Shown here in pieces: positions 1 to 10,474 of a DNA stretch of 64,000 nucleotides. Under the pieces are notes generated by a model that was not told the DNA's origin, searched no databases, and worked only from the letters and a program-made list of their open reading frames with translations. This DNA is from Acidovorax carolinensis (lineage in GTDB: Bacteria; Pseudomonadota; Gammaproteobacteria; Burkholderiales; Burkholderiaceae_C). The translations under genes were made by a program, and so were the position numbers. The DNA lies in assembly GCF_002157145.1 (NCBI RefSeq), contig NZ_CP021361.1, positions 2,778,501-2,842,500 on the forward strand. The letters run 5' to 3'. The stretch's first letter is position 1, and every line of letters starts with the position of its first letter.

Positions 1-1
1 C

Positions 2-784
2 GTGACCGAAGGTTTCCTTGAAATCACCCACAACAGTTTTGCCCTCATCGGGCTTGCCGTTGCCTTTGTCGTTTTGACCCTTACCGCCCGCCCGGACCTG
101 CGTCATGCGGGCGAGGAGCAGCTGAGGGACTGGCTGCAGTCCCGCCAGGTCGCCCTGCTGGACATGCCCGTTGAGCTCGATGCCAGCGAGCGCGCCACCG
201 CGACCAACCCCAAGGACCTGCCCAAAGAGCAGGCCGCGGTGGCCTACTGGCTCAGCAAAAAATACCGCGTGGCTCCAGAGCCCCTGAGCGCGCTGGTCGC
301 CGAAGCCTATGAAACCGGCGCCCGCACCAAGATCGATCCCACACTGATCCTGGCCATCATGGCCATCGAATCGAGCTTCAATCCGTTTGCCCAAAGCGCG
401 GTGGGGGCCCAGGGTCTGATGCAGGTCATGACGCGGGTTCACACCGAGAAGTACGAAAACTTTGGCGGCCATTTCGCGGCATTCGATCCGGTCACCAACC
501 TGCGCGTCGGCGTGAAGGTGCTGCAGGAATGCATCGCGCGGGCCGGATCGGTCGAAGGCGGGCTGCGCTACTACGTGGGTGCGGCGAATCTTCCCGATGA
601 TGGCGGATACGCTGCCAAGGTGCTGGCCGAGCATTTCCGGCTGCGTCAGGTCGCGGGTGGACGCTCAGCCCCCATGAACCCGCCCGCAACCCTGTCGACC
701 CAGGCCCCGGCCCGCGCTGTCCCCGTCACCGCACCCGCCACCGCCCCTGACGAGGCTGCTGGCGACAAGATCGCCCTGCTCTAA
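2..784 (+). CDS. Lytic transglycosylase (SLT domain), membrane-anchored
   Basis: The protein cleaves the glycan strands of peptidoglycan in the periplasm. Residues about 13-28 form one hydrophobic segment that should act as an uncleaved inner-membrane anchor. The SLT/goose-lysozyme-like domain covers about residues 105-215. It contains the catalytic glutamate (E123 in AIMAIESSFNPFA), the GAQGLMQVM motif and a later YYVGAANLP segment in place of the usual AYNAG. The C-terminal 45 residues are Ala/Pro-rich linker. The GTG start lies at the very edge of the window, so the true start could be upstream. Family assignment is firm; substrate detail is not visible. Confidence 0.85.
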   Translation: MTEGFLEITHNSFALIGLAVAFVVLTLTARPDLRHAGEEQLRDWLQSRQVALLDMPVELDASERATATNPKDLPKEQAAVAYWLSKKYRVAPEPLSALVAEAYETGARTKIDPTLILAIMAIESSFNPFAQSAVGAQGLMQVMTRVHTEKYENFGGHFAAFDPVTNLRVGVKVLQECIARAGSVEGGLRYYVGAANLPDDGGYAAKVLAEHFRLRQVAGGRSAPMNPPATLSTQAPARAVPVTAPATAPDEAAGDKIALL

Positions 785-845
785 GACCCCTGACAACCGG
801 CAACCAGATGAGGCGATGGAGCGCCGGTCAGCTACACTAAGGGCG

Positions 846-1001
846 TACGCGACTGGCGATAGGCGCGGCTTCCAGCAGGGTGCCGCCGCTGACGTGGAAA
901 CCGGCAAGGGCATGCCTCTTGTGAACCACTAGGGAGCGTGCCGTAGAGGTTCAAGACCTTTTGCGTTCCGCCGTTCGCCTGGGCAGCCCTTGTTTCAAGG
1001 G
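846..1001 (+). ncRNA. ZTP (pfl) riboswitch leader of glyA
   Basis: The leader carries the hallmarks of the ZTP/ZMP-sensing pfl motif: GCGACTGGCG near 848, a purine-rich GGAAACCGG loop around 895-904, GAACCACTAGGGAGCG near 922-937, and the conserved pseudoknot strand CCGTTCGCCTGGGC at 971-984. A hairpin CCCTTG/CAAGGG follows at 987-1001, 21 bases before the glyA ATG. Known pfl RNAs sit in front of one-carbon and purine genes including glyA and switch expression on when ZTP builds up during folate shortage. The boundaries are estimated by eye. The short hairpin has no U-run, so control may act on translation. Confidence 0.85.
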
Positions 1002-1022
1002 ACACAAGTTCATAGGACTGCC

Positions 1023-2266
<1,244 letters not shown>

Positions 2267-2284
2267 TCCCGGCGCATCGCCCCC

Positions 2285-2734
2285 ATGAAGTGCCCCTTCT
2301 GCAGCCACCTTGAAACGCAGGTCGTAGAGACCCGGGTGTCGGAGGACGGGGTCTTCATCCGCCGCAGGCGCCAGTGCGGCGCCTGCGAAAAACGCTTCAC
2401 CACCTACGAGCGGCCGGAAGTGAATTTTCCGGCCATCGTCAAAAAGGATGGCCGCCGCATCGAGTACGAGCGCGGCAAGCTGCTCGCCTCGTTCAATCTG
2501 GCCCTGCGCAAGCGTCCGGTCAGCACTGTCCAGATCGACAGCGCCATCGAGCGCATCGAGGAAAAGCTGCTCAACCTGGGGCAGCGCGAAGTGCTTTCCA
2601 GCCGCATTGGTGAACTGGTCATGCGCGAGCTCAAAAAGCTCGACAAGGTGGCCTACATCCGTTTTGCCAGCGTGTACCGCAGCTTCGAAGACATCGACGA
2701 TTTCCGTGCGATGGTCGATGAGGTTCGCAAGTAA
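2285..2734 (+). CDS. nrdR: Transcriptional repressor NrdR
   Basis: NrdR represses ribonucleotide reductase genes by sensing ATP/dATP. The 149-residue protein has the family's standard length. An N-terminal zinc ribbon (CPFCSH and CGACEKRF, residues 3-34) is followed by an ATP-cone domain starting at [14 protein letters not shown] (about residues 48-62). It lies 18 bases after glyA, the usual betaproteobacterial arrangement, so it is probably cotranscribed. Confidence 0.95.
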   Translation: MKCPFCSHLETQVVETRVSEDGVFIRRRRQCGACEKRFTTYERPEVNFPAIVKKDGRRIEYERGKLLASFNLALRKRPVSTVQIDSAIERIEEKLLNLGQREVLSSRIGELVMRELKKLDKVAYIRFASVYRSFEDIDDFRAMVDEVRK

Positions 2735-2764
2735 AACGCGTCAAATTAAGGGCATTTCTGGCCC

Positions 2765-2797
2765 GCAGCGCCTATGCATAAAGCGCCATAAGCTATT
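2765..2797 (+). repeat. Comamonadaceae-type interspersed palindromic repeat, copy A
   Basis: A GCGCCTATGCATAAAGCGCC core followed by AAGCTATT is the degenerate, reverse-oriented form of the ATAGCT...GCGCTT...AAGCGC unit seen at six other backbone sites in this window. It lies 30 bases after the nrdR stop, in the convergent gap with the 5'-nucleotidase gene. Confidence 0.7.
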
Positions 2798-2894
2798 AAT
2801 TGAATAGCAAATTCTGACCAGACACCATCGCCAACAGGCCACACGGTGCCGAGGCAGCGGTTCTACGCCCGCAACGGTTCACTATCAAAAAAAG

Positions 2895-2928
2895 AGCTAC
2901 CAGCGCTTGATGCACAAGCGCCTGCGGC
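2895..2928 (+). repeat. Comamonadaceae-type interspersed palindromic repeat, copy B
   Basis: AGCTACCAGCGCTTGATG followed by CACAAGCGCCTGCGGC is a second copy in the same 205-base convergent gap, just beyond the stop of the minus-strand nucleotidase gene. The AGCGCTT/AAGCGC arms can form a hairpin. Confidence 0.75.
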
Positions 2929-2939
2929 ACTTTTGATTG

Positions 2940-4729
2940 TTATTGGCTTGATCCCGTGCCCTCGGCACTGCGGATGATACGGTTCGTCGCCGGGGGCGCC
3001 ACCGGGCTGTGGGTGCGGAAATACGCCTCCAGCGCGTCCAGGTCCTGGCCGCCGCCCAGCATGTCGGGCGCCTGCGCGAACACCGTAAAATTGTCGCCAC
3101 CGCCGGCCAGATAGTTGCTCATGGCGACGCGAACGCGGGTTTCGTCGCTCACTGGCTGGCCGTGCAACACCATATGGCTGATGCGCGCACCGGCCGGTCG
3201 CGACAGATCGTAGGAATAGCCAAACCCCGCCGACACCGACAGCACGCGCGGCCGCTCTGGCGTATTGGTGCCACTGTGAAACTGCTGCTCCAGCGCCGCG
3301 CGCAACTGGGCCCCGGTAAGGCTCTTGACCACCAGGTGGTTGCCAAAAGGCTGCACGGCAAACAGCTGCCCATAGCGCACCAGCCCGCGCTCGTCGGGCA
3401 CCAGATCGGTACGCACGCCGCCGGGGTTCATGACGGACATCTGCGCCCCGCCCTGCCCGGGCAGGCGCGTCGCATGCAGCTGGGCATCGGCAATCAGGTT
3501 GCCCAGCGGTGTTTCGAGCGACGGGGCGGGCTGCCGCACGATGGCGGCGATGGCCTGCCCCACGGGCCGCTGGGCCAGCGGCACGGCCGCTGCGCGGTAG
3601 GTGGACACGATGTGCTGCACGCCGGGGTCGGCGGCATACACGGGCACGACCGCATTTGTGTCCACCCGGCCCTGCGGGCCTGTGAACCCTTCGCCCTGCA
3701 CGATGACCTGGCGCGCCGCCTTGCGCAGCACGCGGCGTGTGCGGGTGTCCACGCGCAGGGCAATGTCGGTGACCAGCGTGCCATACAAGCCTGCGCTGGT
3801 CAGCAGAAATGGGCGCTGCGGGTTCACGCTGGCGTAGTCGCACACATAGGCCCGATGCGTGTGGCCCGACACCACTACGTCGATCGCCGGGTCCAGCCGC
3901 TCAAGGATGGGCACGATGTCGCCGCTCAGTCCCGCGCAGCTGGTTTCGGTGATGCCGGCCGTGGTGCCTCCGCCCTCGTGGATCACCACCACAATCACAT
4001 CGGCACCCTGGGCCCGCAGTTGCGGCACGAGCGCATTGGCGGTGGCGGCCTCGTCCTCGAACCGCAGGCCGGCCACGCCGGCGGGCGACACCATGGTGGG
4101 GGTGGCCTTGAGCGTGAGACCGATGAACCCCACGGTAACCGTGGCGCCCCCTTCGTGAAACCGCTTGAGCCCCGTGGGTGGCAACAGCGTCTGGCCATCC
4201 TCGCGCACGGTGTTGGCGGCCAGAAAACCGAAGCGGGCCCCTTCAAACGGCCGGGATAGCTGGCAGGGCGTGCGCACGGTGAACTGCTCGCAGCCGCCAT
4301 GCTGCAGCCGCAACAGCTCGCGCCAGCCGCGGTCAAACTCGTGGTTGCCCACGGCGTTGAAGTCGATCTGCATGCGGTTGACAGCCTCGATGGTGGGCTC
4401 GTCCAGAAACAGGGCCGACACCAGCGGCGAAGCCCCCACCATGTCGCCCGCGGACACCACCGCGTGGTGCGGATTGCGAGCCTTGAGCGCCGCAATGGCG
4501 CTGGCCAGATAGGCCGCGCCACCCGCCGGCACGGCCACGGGCCCCGCAGGCCCGGCACGCTGACCGCCACGCGCGGCGGCTCCAGGTGGCCATGCAGGTC
4601 GTTGAAACCAATCAGCGTGATGTCGATGTGCTGCGGAGCCGGCGCCACGGCCGCACAACTGGCCAAGATAGCCAGCACGCCCATGGCAGCGGCGGTGCGT
4701 ACGCCCTGGAGCGATAACCACCGGGCCAT
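2940..4729 (-). CDS. 5'-nucleotidase/UshA-like metallophosphoesterase lipoprotein (one-base frameshift)
   Basis: Bifunctional metallophosphatase/5'-nucleotidases hydrolyse nucleotides in the periplasm. The start at 4729 (MARWLSLQG) gives a lipoprotein signal ending in the lipobox LASC, then the metal motif GFNDLHGHLEPP. The frame breaks at a G-run (plus-strand GGG at 4539-4541) where one more G would join VSVPGLRGP to VAVPAGGAAYLA. After it come SAGDMVGASP, GNHEFDRG and the GHTH motif, then the C-terminal nucleotidase domain. The start is 27 bases below the aroC stop, suggesting one transcript. As with glyA, the missing base is probably a sequencing artefact. Confidence 0.85.
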
Positions 4730-4755
4730 CGCGGGCAACCGGGCCACCTGAGTCC

Positions 4756-5853
4756 TTAAAGAAACGAAGCCCGGATGGGCGGCACGCTGGCCACCACATC
4801 GGCGCACTGGGCGCGGTGGCGCAGGGCGTGGTCCATCACCACCAGGGCCAGCAGCGCCTCGGCAATAGGCGCGGCGCGAATGCCCACACAGGGGTCGTGG
4901 CGGCCCTTGGTGACCACCTCGGCACTCTGGCCGTGGATGTCGATCGACTCGCGCGGGCTGATGATGGAACTGGTGGGCTTGATGGCAATGCTCACTTCCA
5001 GGTCTTGCCCGGTGCTGATGCCGCCCAGCACGCCGCCGGCGTTGTTGCTGCGAAAACCCTCTGGGCTCATTGAATCGCCATGCGTGGTGCCGCGCTGGGC
5101 CACGCTGGCAAAGCCGGCGCCAATCTCCACGCCCTTGACGGCATTGAGCCCCATCATGGCGTAGGCGATATCGGCATCGAGCTTGTCGAACAAGGGCTCG
5201 CCCAATCCCACCGGCACCCCCGTGGCCTGCACACGGATGCGGGCACCGCAGGAATCTCCCGCCTTGCGCAAGGCGTCCATGTAGTCCTCGTACTGCTGCA
5301 CGTCGGCCACGGGGACGAAGAAGGGGTTGTTGCTCACGTGGTCCCAGCTCTCGAACGGGATGGCCAGCTCACCGAGCTGCGTCATGCACGCTCGGAACCG
5401 CGCTCCGTATTGCTGGGCCAGCCACTTCTTGGCCACCGCACCGGCTGCCACCGTGGGCGCCGTCAGGCGGGCCGACGAGCGGCCACCGCCGCGCGGATCG
5501 CGGATGCCGTATTTGTGCCAGTAGGTGTAGTCGGCGTGGCCGGGCCGAAAGCTCTCGGCAATGTTGCTGTAGTCCTTGCTGCGCTGGTCGGTGTTGCGGA
5601 TCAGCAGGGCAATCGGCGTGCCGGTGGTCTTGCCCTCGTACACACCCGAGAGAATTTCGACCGCATCGGGCTCGCTCCTCTGCGTGACATGGCGGCTCGT
5701 GCCGGGGCGTCGCCGGTCCAGATCGGCCTGGATGTCGGCCTCGGCAAGCGGCATGCCGGGCGGGCAGCCGTCGATCACGCAGCCAATGGCCGGGCCGTGG
5801 GATTCACCAAAATTGGTGACTGCGAATAGGGTGCCGAAGGTGTTGCCGCTCAT
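4756..5853 (-). CDS. aroC: Chorismate synthase
   Basis: AroC converts EPSP to chorismate, the last step of the shikimate pathway, using reduced FMN. The 365-residue protein has the usual length. It starts [20 protein letters not shown], and the signature [18 protein letters not shown] and an [10 protein letters not shown] block near the C-terminus match the family. It precedes the nucleotidase gene on the same strand with a 26-base gap. Confidence 0.97.
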   Translation of the reverse strand: MSGNTFGTLFAVTNFGESHGPAIGCVIDGCPPGMPLAEADIQADLDRRRPGTSRHVTQRSEPDAVEILSGVYEGKTTGTPIALLIRNTDQRSKDYSNIAESFRPGHADYTYWHKYGIRDPRGGGRSSARLTAPTVAAGAVAKKWLAQQYGARFRACMTQLGELAIPFESWDHVSNNPFFVPVADVQQYEDYMDALRKAGDSCGARIRVQATGVPVGLGEPLFDKLDADIAYAMMGLNAVKGVEIGAGFASVAQRGTTHGDSMSPEGFRSNNAGGVLGGISTGQDLEVSIAIKPTSSIISPRESIDIHGQSAEVVTKGRHDPCVGIRAAPIAEALLALVVMDHALRHRAQCADVVASVPPIRASFL

Positions 5854-5931
5854 GGCGCCGGATTATCCCAGAGCCGCGCCGTGCCCGATCACAGTCCGGG
5901 TCACAGCGTGATGCGCACCCGGCCCAGCGCG

Positions 5932-6381
5932 TCAGGCCTTGGCTGCGTCCTCGGGCCAGTCGCGGATGTAGGCCTTGAGCATCTTGTTCTCGAAATTCTG
6001 GGCGTCCACCACCGCCTTGGCCACGTCGTAGAAGCTGATCACACCCATGAGCATCTTGCGGTCCATCACGGGCATATAGCGCGCGTGGCGATCGAGCATC
6101 ATGCGGCGCACCTCGTCCATGTCGGTTTCGAGCGTGCAGGTCAGGGGATGGTCGTCCATGGCCGAGCGGACCAGCATGGAGCCCACGCCGCCACCGTTGC
6201 GCACGGTCGCCTGGATCACTTCGCGGAATGTGAGCATGCCCACCAGGTCCCCCAGCTCCATCACCACCAGCGAGCCAATGTCTTTTTCAGCCATCACGCT
6301 CAAGGCAACGGCAATGGGCTCGTCCGGTGTCACGGTGTAGAGGGTGTTCCCTTTGACGCGAAGGATATCGCTGACTTTCAT
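5932..6381 (-). CDS. CBS-domain protein
   Basis: This small cytosolic protein of about 149 residues consists of two tandem CBS domains, which typically bind adenine nucleotides. The start at 6381 (MKVSDILRVKGNTLYTV) is chosen over an upstream ATG because a GGAG ribosome site lies about 8 bases before it. The first CBS repeat holds IAVALSVMAEKDIGSLVV; the second holds VRRMMLDRHARYMPVMD. There is no attached catalytic domain, so its partner is unknown. It is transcribed away from metY. Confidence 0.85.
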   Translation of the reverse strand: MKVSDILRVKGNTLYTVTPDEPIAVALSVMAEKDIGSLVVMELGDLVGMLTFREVIQATVRNGGGVGSMLVRSAMDDHPLTCTLETDMDEVRRMMLDRHARYMPVMDRKMLMGVISFYDVAKAVVDAQNFENKMLKAYIRDWPEDAAKA

Positions 6382-6476
6382 GGTGGTGTCTCCGAGGGCG
6401 CGCTGGGCGCAACAGGCTGGTTCGCGGCAAATATAGCCCACAATGCCCGGCTGCACAGACAACCCTGGAGACTTTG

Positions 6477-7787
6477 ATGCCCGGCTACTCCGACCCCGGC
6501 TTTGACACGCTGGCGCTGCACGCAGGCGCCTCGCCCGACCCTGCCACCGGCGCGCGTGCCGTACCCATCCACCTGACGACCTCGTTTGTCTTTGAATCGA
6601 GCGACCATGCGGCCTCGCTGTTCAACCTCGAACGCCCGGGCCATGTCTACAGCCGCATCAGCAACCCCACCAATGCGGTGCTGGAGCAGCGCGTGGCTGC
6701 CTTGGAAGGCGGCGTGGGCTCCATTGCCGTGGCCAGCGGTCAGGCTGCGCTGCATCTCGCAGTGGCGACGCTCATGGGCGCGGGCAGCCACATCGTGGCC
6801 AGCACGGCGCTGTATGGCGGCTCGCAAAACCTGCTGCACTACACACTGCGCCGCTTCGGCATCGAGACCACCTTTGTCAAGCCCGGCGACATCGACGGCT
6901 GGCGCGCCGCCGTGCGGCCCAACACCAAGCTGTTTTTTGGCGAAACCGTGGGCAACCCGGGACTGGAGGTGCTGGACATCCCCACCGTGTCTTCCATAGC
7001 GCACGAGGCCGGCGTGCCGCTGCTGGTGGACTCCACCCTCACGTCGCCCTGGCTCATCAAGCCGTTTGAACATGGCGCCGATCTGGTCTACCACTCGGCC
7101 ACCAAGTTCCTGTCGGGCCACGGCACCGTGATCGGTGGCATCGTGGTCGATGGCGGCAGCTTTGACTGGGACGGCCCGAAATCCGCCGGTAAGTTTGCCG
7201 AGCTGACCGAGGCTTATGACGGATTTCACAACATGGTGTTCACCGAAGAAAGCACCGTGGGCGCCTTTTTGCTGCGCGCGCGCCGCGAGGGCCTGCGCGA
7301 CTTTGGCGCCTGCATGAGCCCGCACACGGCCTGGCTCATCCTGCAGGGCATCGAAACCCTGCCCCTGCGCATGGAACGCCACATGCGCAACACGGAAAAG
7401 GTGGTCGAATTTTTGGCCGCACAGCCTTTTGTATCGCGTGTGGGCCACCCCATGCTGGCATCGCACCCCAGCCACGCACTGGCGCAAAAGCTGCTGCCGC
7501 GCGGCGCGGGCTCGGTGTTCAGCTTTGACCTCCAAGGCAACCGCGAGCAGGGCAAGAAGTTCATCGAAACCCTCAAGGTCTTCAGCCACCTGGCCAATGT
7601 GGGAGACTGCCGCAGCCTGGTGATCCACCCGGCCAGCACCACGCATTTCCGCATGACCGACGAAGCCCTGGCCAACGCCGGCATCAGCCAGGGCACGATC
7701 CGGCTGTCGATTGGCCTGGAAGATGCCGACGACCTGATCGACGACTTGAAGCGCGCCCTCAAGGCGGCCGAGAAAGCGGGGGCCTGA
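6477..7787 (+). CDS. metY: O-acetylhomoserine sulfhydrylase (Cys/Met PLP family)
   Basis: The enzyme makes homocysteine from O-acetylhomoserine and sulfide in methionine synthesis. The ATG at 6477 follows a GGAG site at 6466-6469. The protein has 436 residues, the longer length typical of MetY. The PLP-binding lysine lies in YHSATKFLSGHGT (about residue 210), and the substrate motifs YSRISNPTNAVLEQR and GETVGNPGLEVLDIP are present. MetZ (succinyl substrate) is the alternative but is usually shorter. The next gene starts 2 bases after the stop. Confidence 0.88.
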   Translation: MPGYSDPGFDTLALHAGASPDPATGARAVPIHLTTSFVFESSDHAASLFNLERPGHVYSRISNPTNAVLEQRVAALEGGVGSIAVASGQAALHLAVATLMGAGSHIVASTALYGGSQNLLHYTLRRFGIETTFVKPGDIDGWRAAVRPNTKLFFGETVGNPGLEVLDIPTVSSIAHEAGVPLLVDSTLTSPWLIKPFEHGADLVYHSATKFLSGHGTVIGGIVVDGGSFDWDGPKSAGKFAELTEAYDGFHNMVFTEESTVGAFLLRARREGLRDFGACMSPHTAWLILQGIETLPLRMERHMRNTEKVVEFLAAQPFVSRVGHPMLASHPSHALAQKLLPRGAGSVFSFDLQGNREQGKKFIETLKVFSHLANVGDCRSLVIHPASTTHFRMTDEALANAGISQGTIRLSIGLEDADDLIDDLKRALKAAEKAGA

Positions 7788-7789
7788 CC

Positions 7790-8599
7790 ATGCATGTCCA
7801 AGTCCACGGCAACCCGATTTATTGCTACACCGGCGGCAAGGCGTTTGATGCCACCAAGCCCACGGTGGTGTTCATCCACGGCGTCCTCAACGACCACAGC
7901 GTGTGGGCCCTGCAAAGCCGCTACATGGCCAACCACGGCTGGAACGTGCTGGCCATCGACCTGCCCGGCCACTGCCGCAGCGGCGGCGATGCCCCGGCCA
8001 GCGTCGAGCAAGGCGCTGCTTTTGTGGCGGCGCTGCTCGATGCCCTGGGCATTGAACGCGCCGCGCTGGTCGGCCACAGCTGGGGCTCGCTGATTGCGCT
8101 GGAAGCGGCCGCGCAACTGGGCCCGCGCGTGAGCCACCTGGTGCTGGTGGGCACGGCCTACCCCATGAAGGTGTCGCCCGCGCTCATCGAATCGGCGTTG
8201 AATTCGCCCGAAAAGGCGCTGCGCATGGTCAACGTGTTCTCGCGCAGCACGCTGGCACCTCCGTCGGGTGCGGGCTTCTGGGTGTATGGCGCGGGCATGG
8301 CGCTGGGCCGCAAGGTGCTGCGCAGCAATCCGCAGGTCAACCTGTTTCACCGCGGCTTCGTGGCCTGCGACAGTTATGCCAACGGCGAGCAGGCCATGGC
8401 CCAGGTGCAGTGCCCCGTGCTGTTTGCGCTGGGTGCGCAAGACCAGATGACCGCGCCCAAAGCCGCGCAAGGCCTGATCGCCATTGCCCGCAACGCGGGC
8501 CGGGCCGTGCAGGTGGTAAACCTGCCCGTGGGGCACAACCAGATGACCGAGGCGCCCGACGGTACGCTGATGGCCATTCGGGATTTTTTGAACGCATGA
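7790..8599 (+). CDS. Alpha/beta-fold hydrolase
   Basis: A 269-residue single-domain hydrolase of the alpha/beta superfamily. The oxyanion-hole segment VVFIHGVLNDH (about 27-36), the nucleophile elbow GHSWGS (serine about 97), an acid in GAQDQM and the histidine in PVGHNQMTE complete a catalytic triad. It starts 2 bases after metY and ends in front of a terminator, so the two form an operon. The substrate cannot be read from sequence, and a link to methionine metabolism rests on position only. Confidence 0.85.
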   Translation: MHVQVHGNPIYCYTGGKAFDATKPTVVFIHGVLNDHSVWALQSRYMANHGWNVLAIDLPGHCRSGGDAPASVEQGAAFVAALLDALGIERAALVGHSWGSLIALEAAAQLGPRVSHLVLVGTAYPMKVSPALIESALNSPEKALRMVNVFSRSTLAPPSGAGFWVYGAGMALGRKVLRSNPQVNLFHRGFVACDSYANGEQAMAQVQCPVLFALGAQDQMTAPKAAQGLIAIARNAGRAVQVVNLPVGHNQMTEAPDGTLMAIRDFLNA

Positions 8600-8608
8600 G
8601 CATGCCAC

Positions 8609-8634
8609 CTGTTTGATCCCAAAACAGTTTTTTT
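8609..8634 (+). terminator. Rho-independent terminator of metY operon
   Basis: The stem CTGTTT/AAACAG with loop GATCCCA is followed by seven T residues, 10 bases after the hydrolase stop. Confidence 0.75.
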
Positions 8635-8660
8635 CCGACCTGCCCCAGCGAGGGGCGCGG

Positions 8661-10046
8661 TCAGGCGGGTCGGATATTCTGGTTGGTGCTGAACAGGTTG
8701 GCAGGGTCGTACTGGCGCTTGATCTGCGCCAGGCGATCGTAGTTCTGGCCGTAGGCCGCCTTCACCCGGTCGCTCTCATCGTCGGTCAGAAAATTGACAT
8801 AGACACCGCCGCTGGCATAAGGCGCCGACGCCTTGAAGAAGTCGCGCGCCCAGCCCATGCCGCGCGCGTCATCAGCCGGGTCGTCCCAGCGGCCGTGAAC
8901 GTTCATGACGAAGCGGGCATCCCGGTGGGCATAGGCGGCGGCATCGGGCGCGGGCTCGGTGGTGGCGCCGCCAATGGCACCGAAAAATATCTCGCACTGG
9001 GGCGATGGCAACCTGGCGATGTAGTCGATGACGGTATCGAACAGTCCGTCCTTGAGCTCCGAAAAATTGTGGGACTTCCAGTAGTTGCGTGCACCGGGCG
9101 TGAGCAGCGGATCAAAGGCTTTTTGCCAGGCCACGTAGGGCATCACGTCGACATGGGTGCCAACCGGTGCGCCAAAGTGGAACAGCGGCTCGACCAGCGC
9201 TTTTCCCTGCGCCGGGTCGCCGGTGTAGAGCAGCGCCAGCACGATGACCTCCTGGCCGTGAACGCTTTCCGGCAGGAACGGCAGCGGCGGCGCCTTGCGC
9301 AGAACGACCCAGACCGACAGTTCGTCAGGCGCCTTGTCCATGAATTCGCGGTACTGCTGCAGCACCTGTTTTGCCTCGGCAATCGGAAACACGATCAGCC
9401 CAGCCAACAGATTCGGGCCCACGGGATGCAGCCGGAACTCGAAACGGGTCACCACCCCGAAATTGCCGCTGCCGCCGCGCAGCGCCCAGAACAGGTCTGG
9501 ATGCTCGGTGGCGCTGGCATGCAGCACCTCTCCAGCCGCCGTCACCACTTCGGCCGATTCCAGGTTGTCGATGGTCATGCCGTATTTGCGGCTGAGCCAG
9601 CCAAAGCCGCCGCCCAGCGTGAGGCCGGCGACGCCGGTAGTGGAGTTGATGCCCAGCGGCGTCGCCAGGCCGTGGGCCTGGGTGGCGGCATCAAAATCCG
9701 CCAGTGTGGCACCGCCTTCGATGGTGATGCGGCGCGCGTCGGCATCCACCTGCGCCGCCCGCATCTCCGACAGATCAATGACGAGGCCGTCGTTGCACAG
9801 CGCGCTGCCGGCAATGTTATGACCACCGCCGCGCACGGCCAGCGGCAAGCCTTGGTCGCGCGCAAAATTCACCGCATGCACCACATCCGCGGTGGTCGTG
9901 CAGCAGACGATGGCTGCAGGGTGTTTGTCGATCATCGCGTTCCAGACCTTGCGCGCGGCTTCGTAGGCATAGTCATCCGGAAGAATCACCGGACCCTGAA
10001 GCCCCTCTTTCAACGCCCGCACCTGCTGGGTTTGCAAATTTTTCAT
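8661..10046 (-). CDS. FAD-binding oxidoreductase, berberine-bridge (BBE) type
   Basis: This flavoprotein oxidase of about 461 residues has an N-terminal PCMH-type FAD domain and a C-terminal BBE segment ending YGQNYDRLAQIKRQYDP. The start at 10046 (MKNLQTQQ) follows AAGGAG. The GGGHN motif supplies the histidine that normally links to FAD (about H76). The position that holds the second, cysteinyl link in bicovalent members is alanine here (GVAGLTLGGGFG), so I infer attachment through histidine only. The substrate is unknown. A TetR-type palindrome lies 54 bases upstream. Confidence 0.85.
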   Translation of the reverse strand: MKNLQTQQVRALKEGLQGPVILPDDYAYEAARKVWNAMIDKHPAAIVCCTTTADVVHAVNFARDQGLPLAVRGGGHNIAGSALCNDGLVIDLSEMRAAQVDADARRITIEGGATLADFDAATQAHGLATPLGINSTTGVAGLTLGGGFGWLSRKYGMTIDNLESAEVVTAAGEVLHASATEHPDLFWALRGGSGNFGVVTRFEFRLHPVGPNLLAGLIVFPIAEAKQVLQQYREFMDKAPDELSVWVVLRKAPPLPFLPESVHGQEVIVLALLYTGDPAQGKALVEPLFHFGAPVGTHVDVMPYVAWQKAFDPLLTPGARNYWKSHNFSELKDGLFDTVIDYIARLPSPQCEIFFGAIGGATTEPAPDAAAYAHRDARFVMNVHGRWDDPADDARGMGWARDFFKASAPYASGGVYVNFLTDDESDRVKAAYGQNYDRLAQIKRQYDPANLFSTNQNIRPA

Positions 10047-10099
10047 GGCTTTCTCCTTCGCTGCGGCGGAATTCGCCCCTGGCACAAAGGATGGAGAAA

Positions 10100-10111
10100 G
10101 ACCGACCGGTC
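10100..10111 (-). promoter_or_regulatory. Putative TetR-family operator
   Basis: The perfect palindrome GACCGACCGGTC lies 54 bases upstream of the oxidoreductase start. ACCGACCGGT cores are typical of TetR-family regulators, but no regulator gene is adjacent here. Confidence 0.4.
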
Positions 10112-10441
10112 GCTCCTGATCAGTTGCGTGAGAAATTCACCGCTGGTGCGGTTTAGCACTACGCCGCAGCCCTTGCAAGGCAATCCGCCATCTGGAATAA
10201 AGACTTACCTGATTTACCGGCATCTGCTCAACAGAGCCCGTCCGTAGTATTTCAAAAAATGCAATCTGCAAGCCCGAACCCGTTGTTCAGACGCCGCCAG
10301 CAAGGCCTGCACAAACCGTTGAAACGGCCGTTGGACGCACCCAGCAGTGCCGCGATGGGCTGGCCAGGCAAGCACAACGACGTAGAACACCTTTACTGGA
10401 CAGCTGCGCACTTCGCGGTTGAATACACGAATAAATAACCT
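10112..10441. other. Intergenic stretch without a recognisable gene
   Basis: About 330 bases between the oxidoreductase promoter and the end of the YihY gene. No convincing start, ribosome site or family similarity is visible. One minus-strand frame has a short segment (IAALLGAS) reminiscent of a malate:quinone oxidoreductase C-terminus, but it is too short to call. Confidence 0.4.
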
Positions 10442-10474
10442 CCCAGCGCTTACCCATAAGCGCCAACAGCTATT
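10442..10474 (+). repeat. Comamonadaceae-type interspersed palindromic repeat, copy C
   Basis: CCCAGCGCTTACCCATAAGC then GCCAACAGCTATT is very close to copy G (58844-58876). The minus-strand TAG stop of the YihY-family gene lies inside the repeat's ATAGCT end. Confidence 0.8.

Noticed and set aside
7226..8608. 460-codon minus-strand frame across metY and the hydrolase
   Set aside because: Antisense to two well-supported genes; no domain pattern or ribosome site.
10250..10390. Possible relic of a malate:quinone oxidoreductase C-terminus (IAALLGAS)
   Set aside because: Only about eight residues look similar and the frame degenerates at once.
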